NCBI GenBank assembly: GCA_019510405.1
Contig: JAEKKK010000053.1
Location: 1 to 33,694 of the forward strand
Length of the DNA: 33,694 nt
Source of the DNA: Gemmatimonadota bacterium
Lineage (GTDB): Bacteria > Gemmatimonadota > Gemmatimonadetes > Gemmatimonadales > Gemmatimonadaceae
Direction of reading: 5' to 3'
The notes under the pieces are model-generated. The model had not been told where the DNA came from and ran no database searches. It was given only the letters and a program-made list of their open reading frames with translations. The translations under genes and the position numbers were made by a program. Shown piece after piece: positions 17,260-26,413 of this stretch (its first letter is position 1; each line of letters begins with the position of its first letter).

Positions 17260-19527
17260 GTGCAATCCCTGTCTCTCCGCTTCCATCTTCTGCTGGCGGC
17301 CGCGCTGTGCGCGATGCCGATCGGGATCGCCCGCGCCCAGTCCGCACCGAGCGCCGAGCGGCCGGTGGTCGGGCTGCACGATTCGATCGACGTCGCGTCG
17401 CTGAAGTTCGACGGCGCGCAGGCGGTCACGCCCGACGAGCTGAAGCTGATCGTGTTCACGCGGACGTCGAGCTGCCGGCTCGTGCTCATCGCGCCGCTGT
17501 GCAAGCTGTCGCGCAGTCAGCTCTTCATCGACCGCCGTCGCACGACCCCCGCGGCGCTCGGCGAGGACATCACCAAGATCCGCGTCTACTACTGGCGTCG
17601 CGGCTTCCGCGACGCGCAGGTGGACACCGTGCTCACGGCGGCGCGGCACGGGATGAACGTCGCGTTCCGCATCGTCGAGGGAGAGGCGACGCGCATCGGC
17701 ACGCTCGACGTCGAGCAACGCGCGCCAGTGCTGAGCGAGAAAGAGCTGAGCGACGCGGTCGTCGTGCACGCGGGAGAGCCGCTCGATCTCATCGCCCTCG
17801 ACACGACGCTCAACCGGCTCCACGACGCGGTCTGGAACAAGGGCTACGGCGACGTGCGCGTCGATACGACGGTGCCGCGCGCCGACGCGTCGCACGTCGT
17901 GCCCGTGCGCATCGACGTCGACCCGAAGTACCTCACCCGGGTCGGCCAGGTGAACTTCGAAGGGAACCGCGCGATCTCGGATGCGGCGCTGCGGCGCGGC
18001 ACGATGCTCCAACCGGGCACGCTCTACACGCGCGACGCCGTGCTCGAGAGCCAGCGGCACCTGATGCAGCAGCCGCTGCTCGCGCGCGCCGTCGTCGTGA
18101 CGCCGCCCGCGGGCGACAGCGTCAAGACGATCACCGTGGCGGTCGCGGAGCAGAAGCCGCGGCACGTCGATGCGACGCTTGGCTTCAACACGATCGAGTT
18201 CGGCCAGGCCTCGCTGGACCTCCGGCACAACGCGCTCGGCGGGGGACGGTGGCTGCGGCTGTACGGCTCCGTGGGCAATCTCTTCAGCGAGCAGCTCAAC
18301 GGCTGGGGGATCTTCCAGCAGGTGATCCCCGAAGATCCGATCTTCGATGCCGATCCGTTCGTGCAGCCGGCATACGAGGCATCACTGACATTGACGCAGC
18401 CGTGGATCGCCGGCGCGCGGACCTCGGCGTCGGTCCGTGCGTTCGCCAACCGCCGGATCCTCACCGGCGTGGCGGTGGACCAGAGCGTGGGGGGATTCGT
18501 CGGCATCGCGCACGACATCGCGCCGCGAGCGCCGATCGGTCTCAACTACCGGCTGGAGGCGGTGCGCGTGGAAGCGGGTGCGGTCTACTTCTGCGCCGGC
18601 TACGGCATCTGCGACGCGGCGACGATCCAGGCGCTCAGCAACACGCAGCGACTCGCGCCGATCGGTGCAAGTGCGTGGATCGACCGGTCGGACGATCTGG
18701 ACAGCCCGACGCACGGCTACACGGCGCTGCTCGACGCGGAGCACGCGTCGCGCGCCACGGGCTCGACGTTCGAGTTCAACCGCATCCTCGGCGACGCATC
18801 GTACTACAAGCCACTCGGCGCGGTCCCATCCACGTACGGCATCACGAAGCCGCCGAAGGTGCTCGCGTTCCACCTGCGCGCCGGCATGATGCGCCCGATG
18901 GACAGCGACCGCACCGCACTCGGCATCGCCACGCCCGGCGAAGGGATCGCGCATCCGCGCACGCTCTTCTACGCGGGCGGCATGCAGTCGGTGCGCGGCT
19001 TCGCCGAGAACGAGCTCGGGCCGCGCGTGCTCCAGGTACGCGCCAGCTCGCTGCTCGCCGCGGGATGCACCCTCGCGACCATCGTGGACGGGACGTGCAA
19101 TCCGAACGGCGTGCCGAACGACGCGGTGTTTCCCGTGCCGACGGGCGGGAGCAGTCTCCTCGAGGGAAGCGTCGAGCTCCGGATGCCGCTGCGGAAGAAC
19201 CTCACCGGCGTGGCGTTCGTCGACGCGGGCCACGTCGGCACGACCGGCCTCGCGACGGTGGGACAAGCGAAGGGCGCGGTCACGCCGGGCTTCGGATTCC
19301 GCTATCGCTCGCCACTCGGCGTGATCCGGCTCGACTTCGGGCTCCGTCCGGTGGGCGAGGAGCAGCGCCCGGTCGTCGTCGCCATCCCGGACGCGACCGG
19401 GCAGCTCCGCATCGTGCAGCTGCAGCAGGAGAAGTCGTACTCGCCGGTGGAGAATCCATCGCCGGGCACGTGGCGCGCGATCGGACGCCGGATCGTCGTG
19501 CACTTCGCGATGGGGCAGGCGTTCTGA
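17260..19527 (+). CDS. BamA/TamA-family (Omp85) outer membrane assembly factor
   Basis: GTG start, signal peptide, POTRA-like repeats (VGQVNFEGNRAISDAALRRG) and C-terminal barrel motifs (SVRGFAENELGPRVL; GFGFRYRSPLGVIRLDFGLRP). Confidence 0.9.
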   Translation: MQSLSLRFHLLLAAALCAMPIGIARAQSAPSAERPVVGLHDSIDVASLKFDGAQAVTPDELKLIVFTRTSSCRLVLIAPLCKLSRSQLFIDRRRTTPAALGEDITKIRVYYWRRGFRDAQVDTVLTAARHGMNVAFRIVEGEATRIGTLDVEQRAPVLSEKELSDAVVVHAGEPLDLIALDTTLNRLHDAVWNKGYGDVRVDTTVPRADASHVVPVRIDVDPKYLTRVGQVNFEGNRAISDAALRRGTMLQPGTLYTRDAVLESQRHLMQQPLLARAVVVTPPAGDSVKTITVAVAEQKPRHVDATLGFNTIEFGQASLDLRHNALGGGRWLRLYGSVGNLFSEQLNGWGIFQQVIPEDPIFDADPFVQPAYEASLTLTQPWIAGARTSASVRAFANRRILTGVAVDQSVGGFVGIAHDIAPRAPIGLNYRLEAVRVEAGAVYFCAGYGICDAATIQALSNTQRLAPIGASAWIDRSDDLDSPTHGYTALLDAEHASRATGSTFEFNRILGDASYYKPLGAVPSTYGITKPPKVLAFHLRAGMMRPMDSDRTALGIATPGEGIAHPRTLFYAGGMQSVRGFAENELGPRVLQVRASSLLAAGCTLATIVDGTCNPNGVPNDAVFPVPTGGSSLLEGSVELRMPLRKNLTGVAFVDAGHVGTTGLATVGQAKGAVTPGFGFRYRSPLGVIRLDFGLRPVGEEQRPVVVAIPDATGQLRIVQLQQEKSYSPVENPSPGTWRAIGRRIVVHFAMGQAF

Positions 19528-22500
19528 TGGCGCAGCCGATCCCGCGGCCGCACACGACCGCCGAGCCGGTGGATCCGCCCCCGCGGCAGCGCAAGCGTGG
19601 AGTGGTGCGCACGCTGCTCGCCGTCGTGGTGGTGCCCATCCTGCTCGGCCTCGTGATCGTGCTCGTGCTCGCGAACACGCCGTGGGGGAACGAGCGCGTG
19701 CGACGCGTGATCGTGTCACAGGCGAATGACCGGATGCACGGGCAGCTCGACGTGCGCGAACTGCGCGGCAACCTGCTCTCCGGCGCGACGCTGACCGACG
19801 TGCGGCTCGTGGACAGCGCACGCAGGCCATTGTTCACTGCGCGCCGTGTGCAAGTCCGGTATGCACTGCTCCCCGCGCTGCGCGGCCACATCGTGATCCG
19901 ATCGCTCGTGCTCGACACGGCGGAGGTGCTGCTGGACAAGCAGCCCGGCGCGCGCTGGAACTTCCAGACGCTGATGAAGCCGAGCACCCGGGCGAAGGAC
20001 ACGACGCAGGCCGGCACGCCGCCGGAACTGTCCGAGATCACCGTGCACCATGGGCGCTTCCTGTACCGGCGCCCATGGAGCCCCGACACCACGCTGACGG
20101 CGGACCGGCGCGACTCGGCGATCGCCGCGGCGCTGGCGGGAACGTCGCGCGCGCGCGTGGAGCGTGTACCGGGCGGATTCCAGCGCGTGCTGGACTACCA
20201 CGACATCGACGCGCGGCTGCCGACGGTGCGGCTCGCGCACGACGGCCAGCCGACCGCCGTCGAGATCGCGTCGCTCTCGATGCTCGGCGAGCCCTATCGG
20301 CCGCCGGCGGTGGAGGTCCGCTCGCTCGTCGGGACGATCTATGCGTCGAAAGATTCCCTGTGGTGGCGGGGAGCACGGATGTCGCTGCCGGGCTCGCGCG
20401 TCGCCGGCGACGGGACGATCAAGTTCCGGCGGATGGGCTTCTCGCTCGATCTCACCGGCGCGCCGCTGGCGTTCGCCGATCTCAAGTGGCTCAACCTGCG
20501 GGCGCCGTCATCCGGCGGCGGCAACGTGCGCTACGCGATGCGCATCCACGGTGACTCGACGACGATCTCGCTCGCCGACGCAGACCTGCATTATCGCGAC
20601 GCATCGGTCGTCGGCAACGCGTCGATCACGCGCGTGCACCCGAAGGGCGAGACGAGCCGTCTGCTCGTCGACGGCGCGGATCTCACGGTCGCGCGACTGA
20701 GCACGGCGATCGTGCACGAGCTGGCGCCGACGCTGAAGCTGCGGCGCAGCGGCACGCTCGACGGCCACGTCGCGGTGAGCGGCCCGCAGAACGATCTCCG
20801 CCTCGACGCGGACGTGACGTTCGACGACGCGGCGGCCGGACGCAGCCATGTCGTCGCGCGTGGTGGGCTCGGCATGGAGCGCACGCCGACCGCGCACGAC
20901 CTCGCGGTGCAGCTCCGGCCGCTCCAGCTGGCGACGGTCTCCGGCGCCGGCGTGCATCTCCCTGTCGGCGGCGTGCTCGAGGGAACAGCGACGGTGAGCG
21001 GGGGGATGGCGACAGGGTTCCGCGCCCGGGGCGACCTGGTGCACGTGGACCGCGGCGCCCGCTCGCACCTGATCGGCAGCGGCAGCTATGCGAGCGGCAC
21101 GCACCGGCTCGCGGCGGACGTGCGCCTCGCGCCGCTGTCGCTGGCGACGGTGAACCGGATCGTCCCCGCGGCGCGGCTGCGCGGCGTCGTCACGGGACAG
21201 GTGCGCGCCGAGGGCACGCCGAAGGATCTGCGCGTCGCCGGCGCGCTGCAGTCGGCGTCCGGTGGCGGCACGATCGACGCGCACGGCACCGTGGCGCTGC
21301 GCGGCACGCGCACGAGCTACGACGTCGTCGCCGTCACCGATCGGTTCGACGCGAGCACACTCACGGCGCGCGCGCCGAGCAGCAGTCTCACCGGCACGAT
21401 CGCGGCGCGCGGGGTCGGCACCACGCCGGCCACGGCGAACCTCGTCGCGCGCGCCGATCTCACCAACTCGCGGTGGGACACGCTGCGCGTCGACCGGTTG
21501 CAGACGCGGCTCGCCGTGGCGGACGGCCTCGCGCGGCTGGATACGCTGTCGCTGCTCGCGCGCGGCGCGAACGTTCAGGCGGCGGGCGCGTTCGGGCTCG
21601 ATGCGCGACATTCCGGCACGCTGCGATACACCGCATCGATCGATTCGCTCGGCGTGCTGCGGCCATGGATCGGCACGTCGGACACGAGCGTGGTGCCGGC
21701 GCCGGCGGCGGAGCGACGCACGCGGCTCGCGGCGGCGCGGCGCGATTCGGTGCGGCGCGCCGATGCCGTGCGGATCGAGCGGCTGGCGCTCGGACTTCCC
21801 GAAGGCGTGACGCTCGCGCTCGATACCCTGCCACCGCTGCGGCGCGATTCGCTCGGCGGCTCGCTGCGGGTGTCGGGGACGCTGATGGGCAACGTGAAGC
21901 AGCCCGGCGTGACCGGACGCGTCACCGGCCGCGACCTCGTGGTGCGCGGCAGCTCGGCCCGCACGCTCCAGGCGAGCTTCGCCACCGCCAACCTGCGCGG
22001 CACGAACGCTCCGCTGCGCTTCACGGTCGAAGCCGACAGCGTGCACGTAACGGGGCGCGCGTTCGAGCGGGTAGAGATCGCTGGAGTGGACACCCTGCCG
22101 AGCCGTCGCGTCTCCGGCGTCGCGTACGTGCGGCAGGATTCGCTCGTCTCGTACGCCGTACAGGGCGCGTATGCACAGCCGGCGAGCGGCGTGCACGTCG
22201 TGGAGCTCGACTCGCTGCGCGCCACCTTCGACACGCTCGTCTGGCGGTTGACCAACCCTGCGTCGCTCCGCCTCGACCACGGCGGCGTCGCGGTGAAGGC
22301 GCTCGAGCTCCGCAGCTCGAGTGGGGGCCGCCTGTTCGCGTCGGCCCAGCTGCCGGAGAAAGGCCCGATCTTCCTCAACCTGGAAGCGGATGGCGTGCGG
22401 GTCGCCACGCTGCTGCAGGCGCTGCAGCGCGACACCGATGCCGACGGCATCATCTCGGCGAGCGCGCTCGTGCAGGGAACGCGCGCCATGCCGACGGTCG

Positions 22501-24200
22501 AGGGGAGCGTCGGCCTGCGCGCGGCACGGTTCGAGGGGCGTCGCGCGCCCGATGTGGGCGTGTCGCTCCGCTACCGCGACCGGCTGGCGTCGTTGAACGC
22601 GGTGGCGCGCGACAGCACGGGACGGCAGGTGCTGAATGGGCGAGCCACGCTGCCCTACGATCTGGCGCTCGCCGGGGTGAGCGGATCGCGCCGAGTCGCG
22701 GGTCCGCTCGCGGGGGAGGTCGTGCTCGACAGCTTGTCGCTCGCGTCGCTGCCGCTCTCGTCTCGCTCGTTCAGCGGCGTGCGGGGGAAGCTAGGCGCCG
22801 AGGTGCGGCTGGGCGGCACCTGGGAGGCGCCGAGGTACACCGGCCGAGCGGGGCTGCGCGACGGCGCGCTCACGCTGGAGGCCATTGGGATGAGCATCGA
22901 GGGCGGGATAGCGGATCTCTCGCTCGTCGGCGACACGCTGCGTCTCGATTCGCTCGTCGCGCGGGCGCGCGGGCCGATCCGCGCGAGCGGCACGGTCGAT
23001 CTCGCCGATCGGTCGCACCCGTTCGTGCGCATGTCGGCGTCGGGGGACGAGGTGCGCGTGATGAACCAGCGGCGTGGTCTCGTCGACGCCGACTTCGACC
23101 TCACGGCCATCGGTCCCCTGGATTCGCTGCGCGTGACCGGGCGCGGGGAGATGCTCGGCGGCTACCTGGCGCTCAAGCAGTTCCGCAAGGATCTGCTGCG
23201 CGTGAAGTCGCCGGGCGACCTGTCGTTCTTCACCGTGTTCGACACCACCGCGTCGAGGAGCGATAGCGCGCGCGTCGCGCTCGCGCGGCGTGTGCCGAAG
23301 AAGGTCGCGCTGGTCGCCGACCTCACGCTGGTGATCGATCGCGGGAACTACTACCGGAACCGCCCCGACGCGAACACCGAGTTCTACACGGGCGACGGTG
23401 AGGCGGTGGTGGCGCACATCGATCAGCGGAGCGACGACCAGTGGGCGATCGGGTTCGTGCGCATTCCAGGCGGCGTCGCCTTCTTCCGCACGCAGCCGTT
23501 CGTGCCGGCGCGCGGCAGCCTGACGTTCGGTCCGCACACCGACGCCGTGCACGTCGTGCAGGAGATCGGCGAGCGCATGCTGTGGGAGGCCGGCCGCGGG
23601 TGGTTCCCGTTGCAGATGATCACGGGGGGCACGTCGAAGGCGCCGGCGGTGGGGTTGGAGAGCGGCACGCTCTTCCCCATCCGCGGGCGCGAGCTGAATG
23701 GCTACCTCACCCAGGGACGCACGGCGACGTCGCTGCTGCAGCATGCGACGACGTCGCTGGCGGGGAGCGAATCGTGGAGCGGACAGCTCGGCGGCCTCAC
23801 GGGCGCGCTCGCGCGACGGCAGCAGGGCGCGACGGCGCTCGGTGTCGTGCTGCACGACATCGGGACGGGGACGACGAAGGAATACGGCCTCGACGCGTTC
23901 AGCGTCTCACCGGCCGACGTACCGCCGGAGCTCGTGTATGGAAAGACCGGCGGCGTGCGCGGCGCGCTCGTGGAAGGGGGCCGCTACATGACGACGGACC
24001 GGTACATGGCCGGCCAGCTCCGGCTCACGACCGGGATCCCCGGCTTCCGCATCGCGCAGCGCTTCGGCACCGCGTACCGGATCGACGTCGGTCTCGAGCC
24101 GCGCTTCCTGTTCCGCGCGCCGGAAGAGCTGGGGATCACGCATCCCACCCTGCGCACGGGAGTGTTCGGGGCGTTCCTGACGCGGAGTTGGGACTTTTGA
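19527..24200 (+). CDS. tamB: TamB-like translocation and assembly module protein (1557 aa)
   Basis: N-terminal TM anchor and AsmA/TamB-like start (ERVRRVIVSQANDRMHGQLDVRELRGNLLSGATLTDVRLVD). Long beta-repeat body and C-terminal DUF490-like region. ATG overlaps the TGA of the Omp85 gene. Confidence 0.9.
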   Translation: MAQPIPRPHTTAEPVDPPPRQRKRGVVRTLLAVVVVPILLGLVIVLVLANTPWGNERVRRVIVSQANDRMHGQLDVRELRGNLLSGATLTDVRLVDSARRPLFTARRVQVRYALLPALRGHIVIRSLVLDTAEVLLDKQPGARWNFQTLMKPSTRAKDTTQAGTPPELSEITVHHGRFLYRRPWSPDTTLTADRRDSAIAAALAGTSRARVERVPGGFQRVLDYHDIDARLPTVRLAHDGQPTAVEIASLSMLGEPYRPPAVEVRSLVGTIYASKDSLWWRGARMSLPGSRVAGDGTIKFRRMGFSLDLTGAPLAFADLKWLNLRAPSSGGGNVRYAMRIHGDSTTISLADADLHYRDASVVGNASITRVHPKGETSRLLVDGADLTVARLSTAIVHELAPTLKLRRSGTLDGHVAVSGPQNDLRLDADVTFDDAAAGRSHVVARGGLGMERTPTAHDLAVQLRPLQLATVSGAGVHLPVGGVLEGTATVSGGMATGFRARGDLVHVDRGARSHLIGSGSYASGTHRLAADVRLAPLSLATVNRIVPAARLRGVVTGQVRAEGTPKDLRVAGALQSASGGGTIDAHGTVALRGTRTSYDVVAVTDRFDASTLTARAPSSSLTGTIAARGVGTTPATANLVARADLTNSRWDTLRVDRLQTRLAVADGLARLDTLSLLARGANVQAAGAFGLDARHSGTLRYTASIDSLGVLRPWIGTSDTSVVPAPAAERRTRLAAARRDSVRRADAVRIERLALGLPEGVTLALDTLPPLRRDSLGGSLRVSGTLMGNVKQPGVTGRVTGRDLVVRGSSARTLQASFATANLRGTNAPLRFTVEADSVHVTGRAFERVEIAGVDTLPSRRVSGVAYVRQDSLVSYAVQGAYAQPASGVHVVELDSLRATFDTLVWRLTNPASLRLDHGGVAVKALELRSSSGGRLFASAQLPEKGPIFLNLEADGVRVATLLQALQRDTDADGIISASALVQGTRAMPTVEGSVGLRAARFEGRRAPDVGVSLRYRDRLASLNAVARDSTGRQVLNGRATLPYDLALAGVSGSRRVAGPLAGEVVLDSLSLASLPLSSRSFSGVRGKLGAEVRLGGTWEAPRYTGRAGLRDGALTLEAIGMSIEGGIADLSLVGDTLRLDSLVARARGPIRASGTVDLADRSHPFVRMSASGDEVRVMNQRRGLVDADFDLTAIGPLDSLRVTGRGEMLGGYLALKQFRKDLLRVKSPGDLSFFTVFDTTASRSDSARVALARRVPKKVALVADLTLVIDRGNYYRNRPDANTEFYTGDGEAVVAHIDQRSDDQWAIGFVRIPGGVAFFRTQPFVPARGSLTFGPHTDAVHVVQEIGERMLWEAGRGWFPLQMITGGTSKAPAVGLESGTLFPIRGRELNGYLTQGRTATSLLQHATTSLAGSESWSGQLGGLTGALARRQQGATALGVVLHDIGTGTTKEYGLDAFSVSPADVPPELVYGKTGGVRGALVEGGRYMTTDRYMAGQLRLTTGIPGFRIAQRFGTAYRIDVGLEPRFLFRAPEELGITHPTLRTGVFGAFLTRSWDF

Positions 24201-24336
24201 GGGGATGCGGGAATGCGGGGATGAGGGGATGCGGAACGACGTGGTCATCCCGAGCGAGCGGAGCGAGTCGAGGGATCTGCACTTCCGCATTACCCCATTC
24301 CCTCATTCCCTCATTCCCTCATTCCCTCATTCCCGC
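24201..24336. repeat. Composite intergenic repeat: GGGATGCGG arm, REP-like core copy 2 (24244-24286) and CATTCCCT x5 tandem arm
   Basis: gcgggaatgcggggatgaggggatgcgg ... gtcatcccgagcgagcggagcgagtcgagggatctgcactt ... (cattccct)n at 24296-24335. Confidence 0.75.
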
Positions 24337-24343
24337 AAATGCC

Positions 24344-24385
24344 ACAGGGCACCTGCTCCGGCTCTCGCCGTCACAGGTGCCCTGT
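24344..24385. terminator. Hairpin between convergent tamB and pilin genes
   Basis: acagggcacctg ... caggtgccctgt, a 12-bp perfect stem with an 18-nt loop. Confidence 0.6.
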
Positions 24386-24479
24386 TCATCCAGTACCGTC
24401 CGTCGGCTGCGACCCCGTCGAGGACCCTCGTCCAATCCGGTGCTGGATTTTCTTGCTAGGCGGTCAGCTGCAGCGCGCC

Positions 24480-24866
24480 TTACTTACAGGTCGGCTCGCC
24501 GTCGCCCGCGCTCGTGACGAGCGGGTTCGTCGTGTTGACGCCGATACCGCACGAGAAGCTCGTCAGCTGGCTGTGCGTGTTCGTCGCGAGCCAGGCACCC
24601 GCATAGACCGCGATCGTCGGCATGCCGACGCCCGACGACGGCTTGAACTTCATGCCCTTGGTCGTATCCGTCGCGTAGGCGGCCGAATCCGCGAAGTACG
24701 ACTCTTCGGCGGTGACCAGGTTCCGCAGGTCCGACTTCATGGCGGCGATGTACGCCTTCGACTTGGTGTTGGCGAACTTCGGGATCGCGATCGCGGCAAG
24801 AATACCGATGATCACGACGACGATCAGAAGCTCGATGAGGGTGAAACCGCGACGGGTCGTGCGCAT
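24480..24866 (-). CDS. Type IV pilin / prepilin-type N-methylation protein
   Basis: MRTTRRGFTLIELLIVVVIIGILAAIAIPKFANTKSKAYIAAMKSDLRNLVTAEESYFAD: prepilin peptidase site and hydrophobic N-terminal helix. Confidence 0.9.
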   Translation of the reverse strand: MRTTRRGFTLIELLIVVVIIGILAAIAIPKFANTKSKAYIAAMKSDLRNLVTAEESYFADSAAYATDTTKGMKFKPSSGVGMPTIAVYAGAWLATNTHSQLTSFSCGIGVNTTNPLVTSAGDGEPTCK

Positions 24867-26366
24867 GTTTGGCCTTTTGATTGCGAGTGGACGCGCCGCG
24901 CTGGGGGGGAGAGTGCGGGCGTATCTTGAGGGAGGGAACTGCTTCGTCCAGCCTCCAGAATGCAGCAGCGGTGCCAGGCTGTGTCCGCTGTAATACATAG
25001 ACGCGCATCTCACGTGGTGGTAACGGCTTTGGGACACCCCGATCCCTCGGCCAGACGCCCCTCCCACCGCGATTCTGGCCGTCCTGCTATGCAACAAGTT
25101 GCAAACCTTGCAACTGTTGTCGGATCCGTCAGCCGCGGACTGGGGTGATCGTTCCGCCGGGGCTCGGCTGCCGTAGGCATTGGACCGCACGCCGGGCGCC
25201 CAGAGCAGGACGCGATTGCGCCCGCTGCGTTTCGCGGCGTACAGCGCCTCATCAGCGCGCGCACGCAATGCGGACCCCGCGTCATTATGAACGATGCGCT
25301 CCGCGGCGATGCCGATGCTCATGGTGATCGGCGTGCCCTGCGGCAACGCCAGGCATCCACCGATGCGGAGCCGAGTCATCATGCGCTCCGCGACCGCACC
25401 GGCCGCCTCGGCATCTGCGCCAGGCAGCAAGACGGTGAACTCCTCACCACCCATGCGCGCGACGACGCCCTCCTCGCTCACCGTCTCGCTGAGCATGGTG
25501 GCGATCTCGTACAGCACTTCGTCGCCGACGAGGTGACCGAACCGATCATTGATATCCTTGAAGTGATCGAGATCGACGGCGAGGAGTGCGACGTCGCCGC
25601 TCTTGCGACGTGCGTCGCCGAGGGCGCGCTCCATCTGCATGGCGAACCCGCGCCGATTGAGGCAGCCCGTGGCGGGATCCGCGTTGACGAGCGGCGCGAG
25701 CTCGGCGCGCAGGTCGTTGAATGCGGCGCCGACCGCCGTGACGGCATCGGCGTGCGGATCGCCTTCGACGTCGTAGGTGCGGCCGAAGTCGCCGTCACGC
25801 GCCTCGTCGAACAGGGCGCGCAGCGCGCCGAGCCTGCGCTCGACCCGATGGTGCAGGAGGAAGCTCACCGCGGCGAGGACCGAATAGCTGGCCAGCGCGG
25901 GGAGCGCCGTGGTCGGCTGCACCGACGAGGCCTCCGGAGTGAGCACCATGAGCGCCGCCTGCCAGAACAGCGTGGCGACGAGCACGAGCACTGCCGGCCG
26001 CACGCCGAACTGATACAGGGCGATCTGGAGCGGCACCGTCGCGGCGAGCAGCACCCAACCGTGCGCCGCATCGGCGAAGAGCGCGTGCGCCACGGTGAAG
26101 ATGAGCATCACGTCCGCGATGCCGTGCGCCGACATGAGCGAGAGCTTCACGCGCTGCCGATGCAGCACCCACCACGTCGCGATCCCGACGAACGCGACGT
26201 ACCCCGTGAGCCCCGCGAGCGCGGCGGCGAGCGATGCGCTCGTGCGGTACGGAGAGAGGAGCAGCACGAGCGCCACCCCGGCAGCGAGCAGGCCGCGGAT
26301 CCGATTCTGGCGGAGCAGCACCGCCGATGTACTGCGCACGACGGGCGCGAAGCGCGAAACGGTCAC
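24480..26366 (-). CDS. Membrane diguanylate cyclase (GGDEF). Recognisable domain ends near 25200, but the frame stays open into the pilin.
   Basis: Six predicted TM segments, then DPATGCLNRRGFAMQMERALGD...VDLDHFKDINDRFGHLVGDEVL...RMGGEEFTVLLPG...ADEALYAAKRSGRNRV. GTG start at 26366. Confidence 0.65.
   Translation of the reverse strand: MTVSRFAPVVRSTSAVLLRQNRIRGLLAAGVALVLLLSPYRTSASLAAALAGLTGYVAFVGIATWWVLHRQRVKLSLMSAHGIADVMLIFTVAHALFADAAHGWVLLAATVPLQIALYQFGVRPAVLVLVATLFWQAALMVLTPEASSVQPTTALPALASYSVLAAVSFLLHHRVERRLGALRALFDEARDGDFGRTYDVEGDPHADAVTAVGAAFNDLRAELAPLVNADPATGCLNRRGFAMQMERALGDARRKSGDVALLAVDLDHFKDINDRFGHLVGDEVLYEIATMLSETVSEEGVVARMGGEEFTVLLPGADAEAAGAVAERMMTRLRIGGCLALPQGTPITMSIGIAAERIVHNDAGSALRARADEALYAAKRSGRNRVLLWAPGVRSNAYGSRAPAERSPQSAADGSDNSCKVCNLLHSRTARIAVGGASGRGIGVSQSRYHHVRCASMYYSGHSLAPLLHSGGWTKQFPPSRYARTLPPSAARPLAIKRPNMRTTRRGFTLIELLIVVVIIGILAAIAIPKFANTKSKAYIAAMKSDLRNLVTAEESYFADSAAYATDTTKGMKFKPSSGVGMPTIAVYAGAWLATNTHSQLTSFSCGIGVNTTNPLVTSAGDGEPTCK
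24961..24977 (-). promoter_or_regulatory. Candidate sigma-54 (-24/-12) promoter of the pilin gene
   Basis: Minus strand CTGGCACCGCTGCTGCA: GG-N10-GC spacing, about 95 nt upstream of the pilin ATG. Confidence 0.5.
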
Positions 26367-26413
26367 GAGAGAACCACGTCGGGGAGGACCGCTGGCGGGC
26401 GCCGACTTCGGCG

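Noticed and set aside
20508-22280. 590-aa minus-strand ORF
   Set aside because: Shadow ORF antisense to tamB, Arg-rich with no domain.
17307-24200. 2297-aa ORF spanning the Omp85 and TamB genes
   Set aside because: Only the part from 19527 is protein-like (TamB). The upstream 740 codons are an Arg/Ala-rich out-of-frame reading of the Omp85 gene, an open-frame artefact of high GC.
24296-24335. CRISPR-like array
   Set aside because: The CATTCCCT units are contiguous octamers with no spacers and no cas genes nearby.
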